The translations under genes were made by a program, and so were the position numbers. From JBAYVY01 sp041674345 (GTDB taxonomy: Bacteria > Planctomycetota > Phycisphaerae > Phycisphaerales > Zrk34): a stretch of 9,480 nt of DNA. The stretch spans positions 1 through 9,480 of the forward strand of contig JBAYVY010000129.1 of assembly GCA_041674345.1 (NCBI GenBank), read 5' to 3'. Numbering within the stretch: the first letter of the stretch is position 1; the number at the start of each line of letters is the position of its first letter. The notes beneath the pieces are model-generated. The model made no database searches. It saw only the letters and a program-made list of their open reading frames with translations, and was not told the DNA's origin. Below are positions 1 to 6,451 of the stretch, in pieces.

Positions 1-472
1 GCCGCCCAGCAAATCCAGCAATGGCCCTACATCCGCCGGCACTTCTCGCAAACCGCCTCTGTCATCGTCAGCATGACGCTCCCCGATGCCGAGAATCACG
101 CGCTGGTCGCGCCCATCGGCATCCGTCACGACGTGATCGCTGAAGACGACACCACGCTCCAGCCCAACCCCGCCATCGGCGTGCCGGAAAATCCGCTTTC
201 GCTGCCTTCGCCCGACGATATGCGGCGACAGGCGATTAACGAAATCGTCTCTCAGGCCGCGGGGAAACTGCTCGACGCCGCAATCCGCGCGCGGGCCGCC
301 AACCTGCAATCGCAAGCAGACTCGCTGCGCCAAGCGGGCAATGCGGATCAAGCGATTGAACTCGACGTTACCGCCGCGCTGATCGGTGAAGCAATCGATC
401 CCCCAACCGCCCCCAACCGCCCTCAACCGCCTGGCGGAACTGCGCAAACAGGTGATGACATCCGCACAGTAA
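1..472 (+). CDS. 3' end of an unrecognised protein, frame broken near its C-terminus
   Basis: This is the C-terminal part of a gene that begins left of the window. I do not recognise the family. Frame +1 is open from base 1. The later part (about 220-400) is rich in Ala, Gln and Leu and looks helical, loosely TPR-like (residues such as LQSQADSLRQAGNADQAIEL). Frame +1 then becomes Pro-rich and never stops before the next gene. Frame +2 from 422 gives a natural helical end, LNRLAELRKQVMTSAQ, with TAA at 470-472. The switch falls in three 10-bp units at 401-430. Removing one unit joins the two frames as ...IDPPTALNRLAELRKQ.... I therefore infer that the original stop is 470-472 and that an extra unit caused the shift. 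An assembly artefact is possible. Function unknown. Confidence 0.55.
401..430 (+). repeat. Three tandem 10-bp units, CCCCAACCGC-type
   Basis: Units lie at 401-410 and 411-420 (identical, CCCCAACCGC) and 421-430 (CCTCAACCGC). A 10-bp unit is not a multiple of three, so each gain or loss shifts the reading frame by one. Two units restore the upstream gene to the stop at 470-472; three units do not. Confidence 0.85.
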
Positions 473-493
473 TTGGGCAATTGGGCATTGGGC
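472..493 (+). repeat. Short ATTGGGC array directly after the stop codon
   Basis: ATTGGGC occurs at 472-478, 480-486 and 487-493, starting on the last base of the TAA at 470-472. It is the smallest of the 7-9-nt word arrays in this window and sits, like others here, at a gene's 3' end. Confidence 0.7.
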
Positions 494-544
494 AGCTCCT
501 GGGCCACTACAGCCCCGCCGTTTCCCGCCGCTCGCCGCGTCGGG

Positions 545-550
545 TAGAAT
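545..550 (+). promoter_or_regulatory. Possible -10 box for the rhodanese lipoprotein gene
   Basis: TAGAAT matches the sigma-70 -10 consensus TATAAT at five of six positions and lies 26 bp before the ATG at 577. No convincing -35 is seen 16-18 bp upstream, where the sequence is GC-rich. GGAG at 566-569, seven bases before the ATG, is a plausible ribosome binding site. Confidence 0.35.
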
Positions 551-576
551 GGCTCCATCTTTTGCGGAGCGCAAGC

Positions 577-1023
577 ATGTCACGAGTGGTTCAAGCGATT
601 TTATGCGGTCTGATGCTGTCCCTGTTCCTGATCGGCTGCGACACCGGCACGCAAACCAGCGACGCCGATATTCAGGTGATACCCGAAGACAAACTGGCCG
701 ACGCGCTGGCCGAACCGCAGACCGTGCTGGTCGATGTGCGCACCCCCGCCCGCTATGCGTCCGGCCACCTTCCGGGGGCGATCAGCGTTCCGCTGCCCGA
801 CATGCGCCCCGATGACGCCCGGCTGACCGACGCCAAACAGATCATCGTCTATGCCGGCGGATGGACCGACCCGCTCAGCATCGCCGGCGTCAAACGCCTG
901 ATGGCGCTGGGCTATTCCAACGTCTATGAATTCAAGGGCGGCATCGACGTCTGGCAGGACTCCGGCAAAAAACTCATCACATCGCTGCCGGAAAAAGGCG
1001 AGCGACCGGAAACCAACCGGTAA
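577..1023 (+). CDS. Rhodanese-fold lipoprotein lacking the active-site cysteine
   Basis: The 148-residue product starts with a lipoprotein signal peptide: a positive N-end, hydrophobic residues 7-19 and lipobox LIGC with lipidated Cys21. This, plus GGAG seven bases upstream, sets the start at 577 even though the frame is open far upstream. Residues about 35-135 form a single rhodanese domain, with VDVRTPARYASGHLPGA at 52-68 and FKGGIDVW at 119-126. Active rhodaneses carry the sulfur-accepting Cys right after the VY strand, followed by its loop. Here that position is Ala93 in VYAGGWTDPLS, so thiosulfate sulfurtransferase activity is not expected. A binding or structural role at the outer-membrane or periplasmic face is more likely. 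The gene looks monocistronic and converges on the adenosyltransferase gene. Confidence 0.85.
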   Translation: MSRVVQAILCGLMLSLFLIGCDTGTQTSDADIQVIPEDKLADALAEPQTVLVDVRTPARYASGHLPGAISVPLPDMRPDDARLTDAKQIIVYAGGWTDPLSIAGVKRLMALGYSNVYEFKGGIDVWQDSGKKLITSLPEKGERPETNR

Positions 1024-1025
1024 AA

Positions 1026-1163
1026 CGCACTTCGTGCGAATGACGAATGACGAAATCCGAATGACGAATCAAATCCGAAATCCGATGCACGAAACCGGAT
1101 GCTTGCTGTTTCGGATTTCGAGCTTCGGATTTGATTCTTCTCGAGTTTCGTCATTCGTCATTC
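1026..1163. repeat. Imperfect palindrome of AATGACG/AAATCCG words between convergent genes
   Basis: A perfect 5-bp hairpin (CGCAC, loop TTC, GTGCG; 1026-1038) follows the rhodanese stop. Then 1038-1088 repeats AATGACG and AAATCCG words, and about 1108-1163 carries the same words inverted. The arms total roughly 50 nt each, with mismatches and small gaps. The right arm overlaps the stop codon of the converging adenosyltransferase gene (1162-1164). The position suits a bidirectional terminator, although there is no poly-T tract. Apparent small ORFs rich in Met-Thr-Asn/Ile-Arg in this stretch are repeat translation, not genes. Confidence 0.8.
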
Positions 1164-1740
1164 ACGCCCGACACCGGGGGCGATGAATCGCCCCCGCCGC
1201 CGCCCCCCCCCACGGCACGTCCTCCACCTTCGCCAGCACGTTCGCCCATCGCGCCAATGCGAACAGCAGATCACTCACCCGATTGATATACGGAATCACA
1301 TCGTCGCCGACCGGCTCGGTATGTGACAGCGCGACGATCAAACGCTCGGCCCGCCGGCTGATCGTGCGCGCCAGGTGCAGACGGGCCGCGACTTCGCAAC
1401 CTCCCGGAAGTATGAACGACTTGAGCGGCGGCAGGTGCGATGACGCGCGGTCAATGAGACCTTCGAGTTCCGTGACGTGCGCGGCGGTGATGCGAACGCT
1501 GCGTTTAACCTTCGCATCCAGCGGCGTGCATAAATCCGCGCCGAGATCGAACAACCGCGATTGCAATGGCGCGATGACCCCGGCGATTTCCGTCGGCGCG
1601 TTCACCGCGGCCAGGCCCAGGGCGCTGTTCAGTTCATCGATGGTGCCGTAGGCCTCGACGCGCAGCGAATCCTTGGCCGTGCGTTGTCCGCCGAACAATC
1701 CCGTCGTGCCGTCGTCACCTGTGCGGGTGTAGAGTTTCAT
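1162..1740 (-). CDS. pduO: PduO-type cob(I)alamin adenosyltransferase
   Basis: The enzyme transfers the 5'-deoxyadenosyl group of ATP to cob(I)alamin, making adenosylcobalamin in the cytoplasm. The 192-residue product has the family's usual length and hallmarks: MKLYTRTGDDGTTGLFGG at the N-terminus (ATP-binding segment), RVEAYGTIDELNSALG, then FILPGG, ARLHLARTISRRAER and NRVSDLLFALARW near the C-terminus. The start at MKLYTR is chosen because it is the family start; upstream in-frame codons lie in the repeat hairpin. No good Shine-Dalgarno is visible. The last residues (GAIHRPRCRA) are unconserved, and the TGA stop lies inside the AATGACG repeat. The next gene on this strand ends 115 bp upstream, with a hairpin between, so co-transcription is uncertain. 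Confidence 0.95.
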   Translation of the reverse strand: MKLYTRTGDDGTTGLFGGQRTAKDSLRVEAYGTIDELNSALGLAAVNAPTEIAGVIAPLQSRLFDLGADLCTPLDAKVKRSVRITAAHVTELEGLIDRASSHLPPLKSFILPGGCEVAARLHLARTISRRAERLIVALSHTEPVGDDVIPYINRVSDLLFALARWANVLAKVEDVPWGGAAAGAIHRPRCRA

Positions 1741-1757
1741 GCTGATTCGCCGAGGGT

Positions 1758-1850
1758 GAAAAAGCAGAACATCAAAACAGCAGAACAACAGAACATGTCG
1801 GAGTCGCATCCGAATGTTTTGCTGTTTTGCTTTTCTGCTGCTCTGCTTTC
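1758..1850. repeat. Imperfect palindrome of AGCAGAAC-type words
   Basis: The left arm (1758-1800) is made of AGCAGAAC/ATCAAAAC/AACAGAAC octamers, and the right arm (1808-1850) carries similar words inverted (TTTTGCTG, CTTTTCTG, CTCTGCTTTC). The innermost match is TCGGA/TCCGA around GTCGCA. It fills the gap between the exoribonuclease stop and the adenosyltransferase start. It could terminate the former or form a long hairpin in a shared transcript. Confidence 0.75.
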
Positions 1851-1855
1851 ATACC

Positions 1856-2869
1856 CTATGCCGTCAGTGGTGGATTCTCGGTATGGGCCAGCGGGTCGGG
1901 GCGGAAGAACTTCACGTTGTCCAGCGCCCAGAGTTTGTCGGTGAAATTGCCGTTGAGTTCCGCTTCGGAGAGGTTGGAGCCGCGTGTGGCTTCCTCGGCC
2001 ATCTGCATTTTCGCTTCGAGATTGTCCAGCAGCGAGACGAACAGCGCTTCGGGGGTGGCGGGGAGTTTCGCGGCTCCGTATTCGGGTTTGCCGTGGTGCG
2101 AGAGGACGATGTGCAGCAGCACCATCGCCGCGTCGCGCGGAACTTCGTGGCCGGTCTTGGCGCACAGCGCGATTTTGCCTTCCAGCCAGATCGCGCCGCG
2201 GGCGATGTGCCCGATGAGCTGCCCGTCGTCGCTGTAAGTGAACCCCTCGCGCCAACTCAGCTCGGCACACTTGGCCATGTCGTGAATGAACAGGCCGGTG
2301 AGAATCAGATCGCGGTTGAGTTTGGGATGCAGCGGCAAAATCGACTCGGCGTGCTTGAGCAAGCTGAGCGTATGCTCCAGCAAGCCGCCGAGAAAGGCGT
2401 GATGCAGCGTCTGCGCCGCCGGCGACTGTTTGAAAGCCGACATCAGTTTCGCATCGAGCAGATACGTTTCCACCAGCGCCTTCATCGCCGGATGCGTGAC
2501 CGACCGCACGATGGTCGACAGTTCGGCGAACATCTGCTCGACATCTTTTTCCGTGGTCGGCAGCAAATGCGGCAAATCCTCCGCCGTGGGCTTCGCACCG
2601 ACGATCTCCTGCAAAATCAACTGCAACTGCCCCTGGTACGGCTGCGTCTGCCCCACGATGCGGACGAAACCATCGGTCGGCAGCGATGCGACCAGTTCCT
2701 CCGTCGCGTTCCACATGCGGGCCGGCAGGCGACCCGATTTGTCGGCGATCAGACATTTCAAATACGGCTTGCCCGCCCGCGTCAAACCAAGCTGACAGTT
2801 CTGCACGGCGAACAATCCCTCGATCAACTGGTTGGGGCCGAGGTCTTTGATGTAGTGGCGCTGCGACAT
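1856..2869 (-). CDS. yhaM: YhaM-like 3'-5' exoribonuclease (OB fold plus HD domain)
   Basis: The 337-residue protein has an N-terminal OB-type nucleic-acid-binding domain (about 12-92, including YLKCLIADKSGRLPARMW) and an HD phosphohydrolase domain (about 155-320). Metal-ligand candidates are His156/His157, His166 in GGLLEHT, the HD pair at 196-197 in FIHDMAK, His221 and SHHG at 257-260. LDNLEAKM follows at 281. This order and length match the YhaM/CBF1 family, which degrades single-stranded RNA from the 3' end and is linked to RNA turnover and, in Firmicutes, DNA replication. The start MSQRHYIKDL is preferred over an in-frame ATG 40 codons upstream because the extra segment is an Arg-rich repeat-like translation. 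AAGGG lies about 10 bases before the chosen ATG. The C-terminus past about 325 is variable. Confidence 0.92.
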   Translation of the reverse strand: MSQRHYIKDLGPNQLIEGLFAVQNCQLGLTRAGKPYLKCLIADKSGRLPARMWNATEELVASLPTDGFVRIVGQTQPYQGQLQLILQEIVGAKPTAEDLPHLLPTTEKDVEQMFAELSTIVRSVTHPAMKALVETYLLDAKLMSAFKQSPAAQTLHHAFLGGLLEHTLSLLKHAESILPLHPKLNRDLILTGLFIHDMAKCAELSWREGFTYSDDGQLIGHIARGAIWLEGKIALCAKTGHEVPRDAAMVLLHIVLSHHGKPEYGAAKLPATPEALFVSLLDNLEAKMQMAEEATRGSNLSEAELNGNFTDKLWALDNVKFFRPDPLAHTENPPLTA

Positions 2870-2963
2870 GATGCGGATACCCTTCAGGCAAAACACGCAT
2901 CGTAACGCAGCGCGCCGGCGGCGTCCAAACAGGCATTGCAACACATCCCTCATCCCTCGCCCC

Positions 2964-2984
2964 CGCCTCCAATTCCGGGAGGCG
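2964..2984. terminator. 7-bp stem-loop in the gap below the LD-carboxypeptidase gene
   Basis: CGCCTCC (2964-2970), loop AATTCCG, and GGAGGCG (2978-2984) form a perfect 7-bp stem 20 bp beyond the minus-strand stop of the LD-carboxypeptidase gene. No U-tract follows, so it is only a candidate terminator. The loop and right arm contain TTCCGGGAG (2973-2981), one of the nine copies of the recurring nonamer. Confidence 0.45.
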
Positions 2985-3003
2985 GTCAACGAATGCCGGC
3001 GGA

Positions 3004-3909
3004 TTATCCGTGACGGGCGAGGGGTTCGCGTTCGGTCCAGGTGATGGACCAGCGTCCCTCCGCTTGCGCATCGAGTTCCAATTCGCGTCCGTTCATCAGG
3101 CCCATCTGGTCATCGAGGTGGCTGAACGGCAGGCGCGTGATGCAGGGCACTTTCAATCGCTCGGCCCAGTGGGCCAGCACCTGGAGGCAGGTATTGCCCA
3201 TGAAGTCGGCATGGTTGGTGTGGGGGAATTGTCCGCCGACGATGGCGACGACGCCGCCGAGGGAACCGGACAGATGAAGTTGAGCGAGGGCGCAATCGAC
3301 CTGCCAGGGTTTTTCGTCGATGTCTTCGATGGCGAGAACGCGGCCGCGCAGGTCGGGCATGGCGGGGGTGCCGACGAGGTGGCTGAGCACGGTGAGACAC
3401 GCGGCGAAGCAGGGGCCTTTGGCGTGACCGGGGGCGAGAACCTGGGTCATGGCTTCGGTATCGCTGGTGATGGTGAGGGGTTGGCCGGAGATCATGGCCA
3501 TCAGATCGCGTGCGGTGCGGCTGTCTTCCCACTTGTCGGGCATGGGGCCGTAAAAAGTTTGCCCCCAGTTGCGCACCTGCCAGACGGCGTGCAGGACGGT
3601 GATGTCGCTGTAACCGAAGAGAACGGGCTTGTGATCGGCGGGGACGGGCATTTGAAGCAGGCCCTCGGCCAGTTCGATGGAACCGTAACCGCCGCGGAAG
3701 GCGACGATGTAGCGATGGGTGAGGGCTTGGGCGAGGTCATCGAGCCGGGTCTGGAGGGAATGGCGCTGGCCGCGGCCGAGATAACGGGACACGAGGGGGC
3801 TGACGACCAGTTCATCGCCGAGTCGCTGTGCGAGTTGGCGGGTGAGGTCGATGGAGACCCTGGCATCTTTGGGGCCGTTGGGACCGTAGGCGGGAACGCA
3901 AAGGTACAT
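3004..3909 (-). CDS. ldcA: LD-carboxypeptidase (peptidase S66), murein recycling
   Basis: This Ser peptidase removes the terminal D-Ala from murein tetrapeptides (an L,D-bond) during cell-wall recycling, in the cytoplasm; no signal peptide is seen. The 301-residue length is typical. Landmarks are VPAYGPNG at 5-12, FRGGYGS at 71-77, FGYSDIT at 98-104 with nucleophile Ser101, AIEDIDEK at 193-200 with Glu195, GGQFPHTNH around 225-233, and PFSHLDDQMGL at 261-271 with His264. Ser, Glu and His are spaced as in LdcA. MccF-type immunity peptidases share the fold and cannot be excluded, but nothing nearby suggests microcin. No Shine-Dalgarno is visible; the leader is a CCCCTAA-rich transcript of the adjacent array. 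Confidence 0.92.
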   Translation of the reverse strand: MYLCVPAYGPNGPKDARVSIDLTRQLAQRLGDELVVSPLVSRYLGRGQRHSLQTRLDDLAQALTHRYIVAFRGGYGSIELAEGLLQMPVPADHKPVLFGYSDITVLHAVWQVRNWGQTFYGPMPDKWEDSRTARDLMAMISGQPLTITSDTEAMTQVLAPGHAKGPCFAACLTVLSHLVGTPAMPDLRGRVLAIEDIDEKPWQVDCALAQLHLSGSLGGVVAIVGGQFPHTNHADFMGNTCLQVLAHWAERLKVPCITRLPFSHLDDQMGLMNGRELELDAQAEGRWSITWTEREPLARHG

Positions 3910-3919
3910 GGGCGGAAGA

Positions 3920-3994
3920 GGGGTTAGGGGTTAGGGGTTAGGGGTTATAGGGGTTATAGGGGTTAGGGGTTAGGGACTAGGGACTAGGGACTAG
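3920..3994 (+). repeat. Telomere-like GGGGTTA heptamer array upstream of ldcA
   Basis: Ten head-to-tail units: three GGGGTTA, two GGGGTTATA, two GGGGTTA, three GGGACTA. It starts only 10 bp upstream of the ldcA start codon. Runs of three or four G at regular spacing on the plus strand satisfy the simple G-quadruplex pattern; this strand is the ldcA template. A loosely matching inverted C-rich stretch lies at 4028-4094. Confidence 0.9.
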
Positions 3995-4027
3995 AATAGC
4001 ATACATTGAGGCGCGAACATATAGAGC

Positions 4028-4094
4028 TTCGCCCCTCTTCCCTCACCCCTCGCCCATCCTCCCCCACCCCCAATCCCTAGCCCCTGATCCCTCC
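4028..4094. repeat. C-rich inverted partner of the GGGGTTA array
   Basis: On the minus strand this reads as AGGGATCAGGGGCTAGGGAT followed by degenerate G-runs, the same word family as 3920-3994 in opposite orientation. About 33 bp of more AT-rich sequence (3995-4027) separates the arms. A weak minus-strand -10-like TATTCT (complement of 3993-3998) borders the array and might serve ldcA. The rest of the 380-bp gap (4095-4289) holds an AT-rich tract at 4102-4138 and no gene I can support. Confidence 0.6.
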
Positions 4095-4131
4095 CCGACC
4101 ACAATTTTTTAAAAAAATGGAAGATTTGCTA

Positions 4132-4160
4132 TTGAAAATGGAAGGCATGGTGACGATGAT
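4132..4160 (+). promoter_or_regulatory. Possible sigma-70-type promoter for the DUF2156-GNAT gene
   Basis: TTGAAA (4132-4137), a 17-bp spacer and GATGAT (4155-4160) lie at the end of the most AT-rich stretch of the window. The -35 matches five of six consensus positions and the -10 four of six. The predicted leader to the ATG at 4290 would be about 120 nt. No close Shine-Dalgarno precedes 4290; GGAGG at 4266-4270 is 19 bases away. Confidence 0.35.
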
Positions 4161-4289
4161 TCAAACCAATATGTGCGCGGCATGGGTCGGTCGCACAAGG
4201 GCTGAATGTGAGGCCCGCGACCTTTGATACCCCGCCACCCGCCGGAGCCCACCGGCGTGCATGTTGGAGGCCGGCAATTTAGCCGCCCT

Positions 4290-5918
4290 ATGTCCGACGA
4301 CGATCACCCTGACGGGCGCCAATGTCTGGCGCAACTCTCCCTCGAACACAAACCCATCTTCGATGCGGCCATGAGGCAACTCGCCCAGCCCATCAGCGAT
4401 TACACATTCACCAATGTGTTCGTCTGGAACGCGGCGCTGCATCTGGAATGGACCCGGCTGCACGGCCACCTCTGCGTCTTCGCCAATTCCACCGGCGACC
4501 TGACGCTCCTGCTCCCGCCCATTCCCCTCGATGCCCAACAAGCCGCCCCGGTCGATCTGCGCGCCTGCCTCACGCAGTGCTTCGCCGTGATGGACGACTA
4601 TCAACGCGCGCACGGCGTCGATCCGGCCCACTCCCGCATCGAATACGTCAGCGATGAAATGCTCGAACGCATCAACGCCGTCGCCGGCGGCGAACTGTCG
4701 CTCTCGGCCTCCCCCATGAGCGGCGACTATCTCTACCCCGTCGCCAACATGATCGAACTGCCCGGCAAGTCGCTTAAATCCAAACGCCACAGCCGCAACC
4801 AGTTCACCCGCGACTACCCCGATCACCGCGCCGAGATTTTGCAGGACCACCACCTGCCCGATTGTTTGGCGCTGCTGAACAACTGGCGCGAACACGCCGA
4901 CGTGACCCACGAAGGCCAGATCACCGAAGACGATTCGCACGTCGCCACCGCGCTGCTGCGCCGCCGCGAATCGCTCGCCTGCCGCCGCGCCGTCGAATCG
5001 TATCGCTCGCTCAAACTCACCGGCATGGTGGTGTACGTCGGCGAACAACTGGCCGGTTTCACCCTCGGCGAATCGCTCAGCCCTTCGCAAACCTCGATTC
5101 TGTTCGAGAAGACGCACCCCGACTACCACGGCATTCCGCAGTTCATCTTCTCCGAGTTCTGCCGCCGGTGCTGGGCCGATTCCCCCGAAATCAACGTCGG
5201 CGACGACTGGGGCATCCCCACGCTCCGCTGGACCAAAGAGTCGTACCGCCCCGCCCGCCGCCTGTCCAAATATATGATCGCCCGCCCCGTGCATATGCCC
5301 ATCATCGTGCAAACGCACACCGAAACGCCGGCATCTTTACCCCCTCTCCCGCAACTTCCGGGAGTGGGAGACGGTCGGGTGGAGGAACCTCAAACCGCGT
5401 CATCACTGCCGCGAACAGTCACGCAAGCCGCACGCCGCACACCGCAAGCCGCCGCCCCCCCCCGCCCCGCCACTCTCGCCGATGTGCCCGCCCTGTTCGC
5501 CATCGAACGTGACTGCTTCAACGAACACGATGCGTTCAAACGCCGGCAGATTCGTGACCTGATCGCCAACGCACACTCCTTCTGTCGCGTCGTTGAAATC
5601 GACAATCAAATCGCCGGCTGGTGCGTTGGTCTGATTCGTCATCACCGCCAGCACCGTTCCGGTCGCATTTACGGTTTGGCCGTGTCTTCAAACTTCCGGG
5701 GGCGAGGGGCCGCCAAGCTGCTGGTCAACCATGTGCTGAATCTCATGGCCGACCAAAACGTCCGCCACTGCTACCTCGAAGTCAGCGCCTCCAACGCCCC
5801 GGCCATCGCGCTCTACGAAAAGCTCGGCTTCCGCTACACCCGCCTCCTGCCCGACTACTACGCCGAGGGCGAAGCCGGTCTGAGCATGAAACGCGACCTC
5901 GCCCCCGTCACCGTCTGA
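4290..5918 (+). CDS. DUF2156 domain fused to a RimI-like GNAT acetyltransferase
   Basis: The 542-residue protein has two acyltransferase-fold halves. Residues about 10-335 are a DUF2156 domain, related to the catalytic part of aminoacyl-phosphatidylglycerol synthases. Landmarks are FTNVFVWNA at 40-48, IELPGKSLKSKRHSRNQF at 155-172, FEKTHPDYHGIPQF at 272-285 and INVGDDWGIPTLRWTKESY at 301-319. A Pro/Ala/Thr-rich linker (about 335-390) leads to a GNAT domain (391-537) with acetyl-CoA loop RGRGAAK at 470-476 and NAPAIALYEKLGF at 502-514. The second half most resembles N-alpha-acetyltransferases such as RimI; no substrate is evident. ATG 4290 is chosen as the first ATG; a TTG at 4224 would add 22 unremarkable residues. 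No membrane segments are seen. The linker carries a hairpin and a copy of the recurring nonamer. Confidence 0.85.
   Translation: MSDDDHPDGRQCLAQLSLEHKPIFDAAMRQLAQPISDYTFTNVFVWNAALHLEWTRLHGHLCVFANSTGDLTLLLPPIPLDAQQAAPVDLRACLTQCFAVMDDYQRAHGVDPAHSRIEYVSDEMLERINAVAGGELSLSASPMSGDYLYPVANMIELPGKSLKSKRHSRNQFTRDYPDHRAEILQDHHLPDCLALLNNWREHADVTHEGQITEDDSHVATALLRRRESLACRRAVESYRSLKLTGMVVYVGEQLAGFTLGESLSPSQTSILFEKTHPDYHGIPQFIFSEFCRRCWADSPEINVGDDWGIPTLRWTKESYRPARRLSKYMIARPVHMPIIVQTHTETPASLPPLPQLPGVGDGRVEEPQTASSLPRTVTQAARRTPQAAAPPRPATLADVPALFAIERDCFNEHDAFKRRQIRDLIANAHSFCRVVEIDNQIAGWCVGLIRHHRQHRSGRIYGLAVSSNFRGRGAAKLLVNHVLNLMADQNVRHCYLEVSASNAPAIALYEKLGFRYTRLLPDYYAEGEAGLSMKRDLAPVTV
5346..5364. repeat. Hairpin inside the linker coding sequence
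   Basis: CTCCCG (5346-5351), loop CAACTTC, and CGGGAG (5359-5364) lie in the linker between the two domains. TTCCGGGAG (5356-5364) forms part of loop and right arm, as in the intergenic hairpin at 2964-2984. This suggests an intergenic-type element accommodated in a tolerant coding spot. Confidence 0.5.
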
Positions 5919-5942
5919 TCCCTCCCCCCCGCCGCTTGCGGC

Positions 5943-6348
5943 TTAGCAATCCCCCACACGATGCGGGGCCGATCCATTCTCCCCCTGCTGAACGGCAACA
6001 AAACCGACTGGCCCGATGATGTCTTCGTGCAAATCAGCGAGGACGGTCTCAGCCGCGCCGTACGCATCCGTCGCTGGAAATACTGCGTCATGGCCCCCCG
6101 CCCGAAACCCACGGCCAGGCCGGGGATCGCACACCTACGTCGAAACCTATCTCTACGATCTGCTTTACGATCCCTACGAATTGCAGAATCTCATCCACTG
6201 CCAGTCGCATCAGAAAGTGCGCGACGCGATGCGCCAACGCCTGCTGCGACGGATGAAGGAAATCGGCGAAGCCGAGCCGACGATCACGCAGGCCGAGTCA
6301 CGCCCCAGCAACCAACGCATCGTCCGTGATGATGAAGTCATGCGATAA
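5943..6348 (+). pseudogene. C-terminal remnant of a sulfatase, frameshifted
   Basis: Only the last ~135 codons of a planctomycete-type sulfatase are present. Frame 5961 gives MRGRSILPLLNG, DDVFVQISEDGLSRAVR and RRWKYCVMAP. Frame 6016 continues with TYVETYLYDLLYDPYELQNLI, SHQKVRDAMRQRLLRRM and a stop at 6348. These segments match the C-terminal subdomain of arylsulfatase-like enzymes. The catalytic N-terminal domain with the CxPxR formylglycine motif and metal ligands, some 350 residues, is missing. The upstream sequence runs straight into the preceding gene. The two frames join if one C is removed from the C6 run at 6094-6099, giving CVMAPARNPRPG...TYVET. It is a decayed gene end; a one-base assembly error would not restore the lost N-terminus. 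Confidence 0.85.
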
Positions 6349-6384
6349 CCCGGCAGCGCGCCCACCATTCGTGCAGAAGCCCCT

Positions 6385-6447
6385 TGCTGTCTTGCTTTTC
6401 TGCTTTTCCGCTTTCATCTCCCTCCGTGATCTCCGTGGTGAATCATC
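6385..6447. repeat. Composite repeat: TTTTCTGC words then CTCCGTGAN words
   Basis: Bases 6385-6416 (CTGTCTTGCTTTTCTGCTTT and onward) resemble the right arm of the palindrome at 1758-1850. Then 6421-6447 holds two 9-nt CTCCGTG units ending in GTGGTGAATCATC. This second part is the inverted partner of 7222-7248, so a matching element sits on each side of trpF. It lies between the converging sulfatase remnant and trpF. Confidence 0.75.
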
Positions 6448-6451
6448 GGGG

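Noticed and set aside
73..1023. One 316-residue protein joining the upstream gene and the rhodanese domain
   Set aside because: A lipoprotein signal peptide with lipobox starts at 577 with a ribosome binding site, and the segment about 430-576 translates to low-complexity sequence. Two genes fit better.
926..1186. Small protein rich in MTNDEIRMTN-like sequence
   Set aside because: It is a translation of the AATGACG/AAATCCG palindrome, with no independent coding evidence.
1737..3071. 444-residue minus-strand ORF overlapping the exoribonuclease gene
   Set aside because: Arg/Ala/Gly-rich shadow frame of a clearly recognised gene; no motifs.
3010..3927. 305-residue plus-strand ORF opposite ldcA
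   Set aside because: Gly/Asp/Val-rich antisense shadow typical of GC-rich DNA; the minus strand encodes a complete S66 peptidase.
4161..5318. 385-residue minus-strand ORF opposite the DUF2156 domain
   Set aside because: Repetitive Gly/Ala/Val/Phe composition of an antisense shadow, with no recognisable domain.
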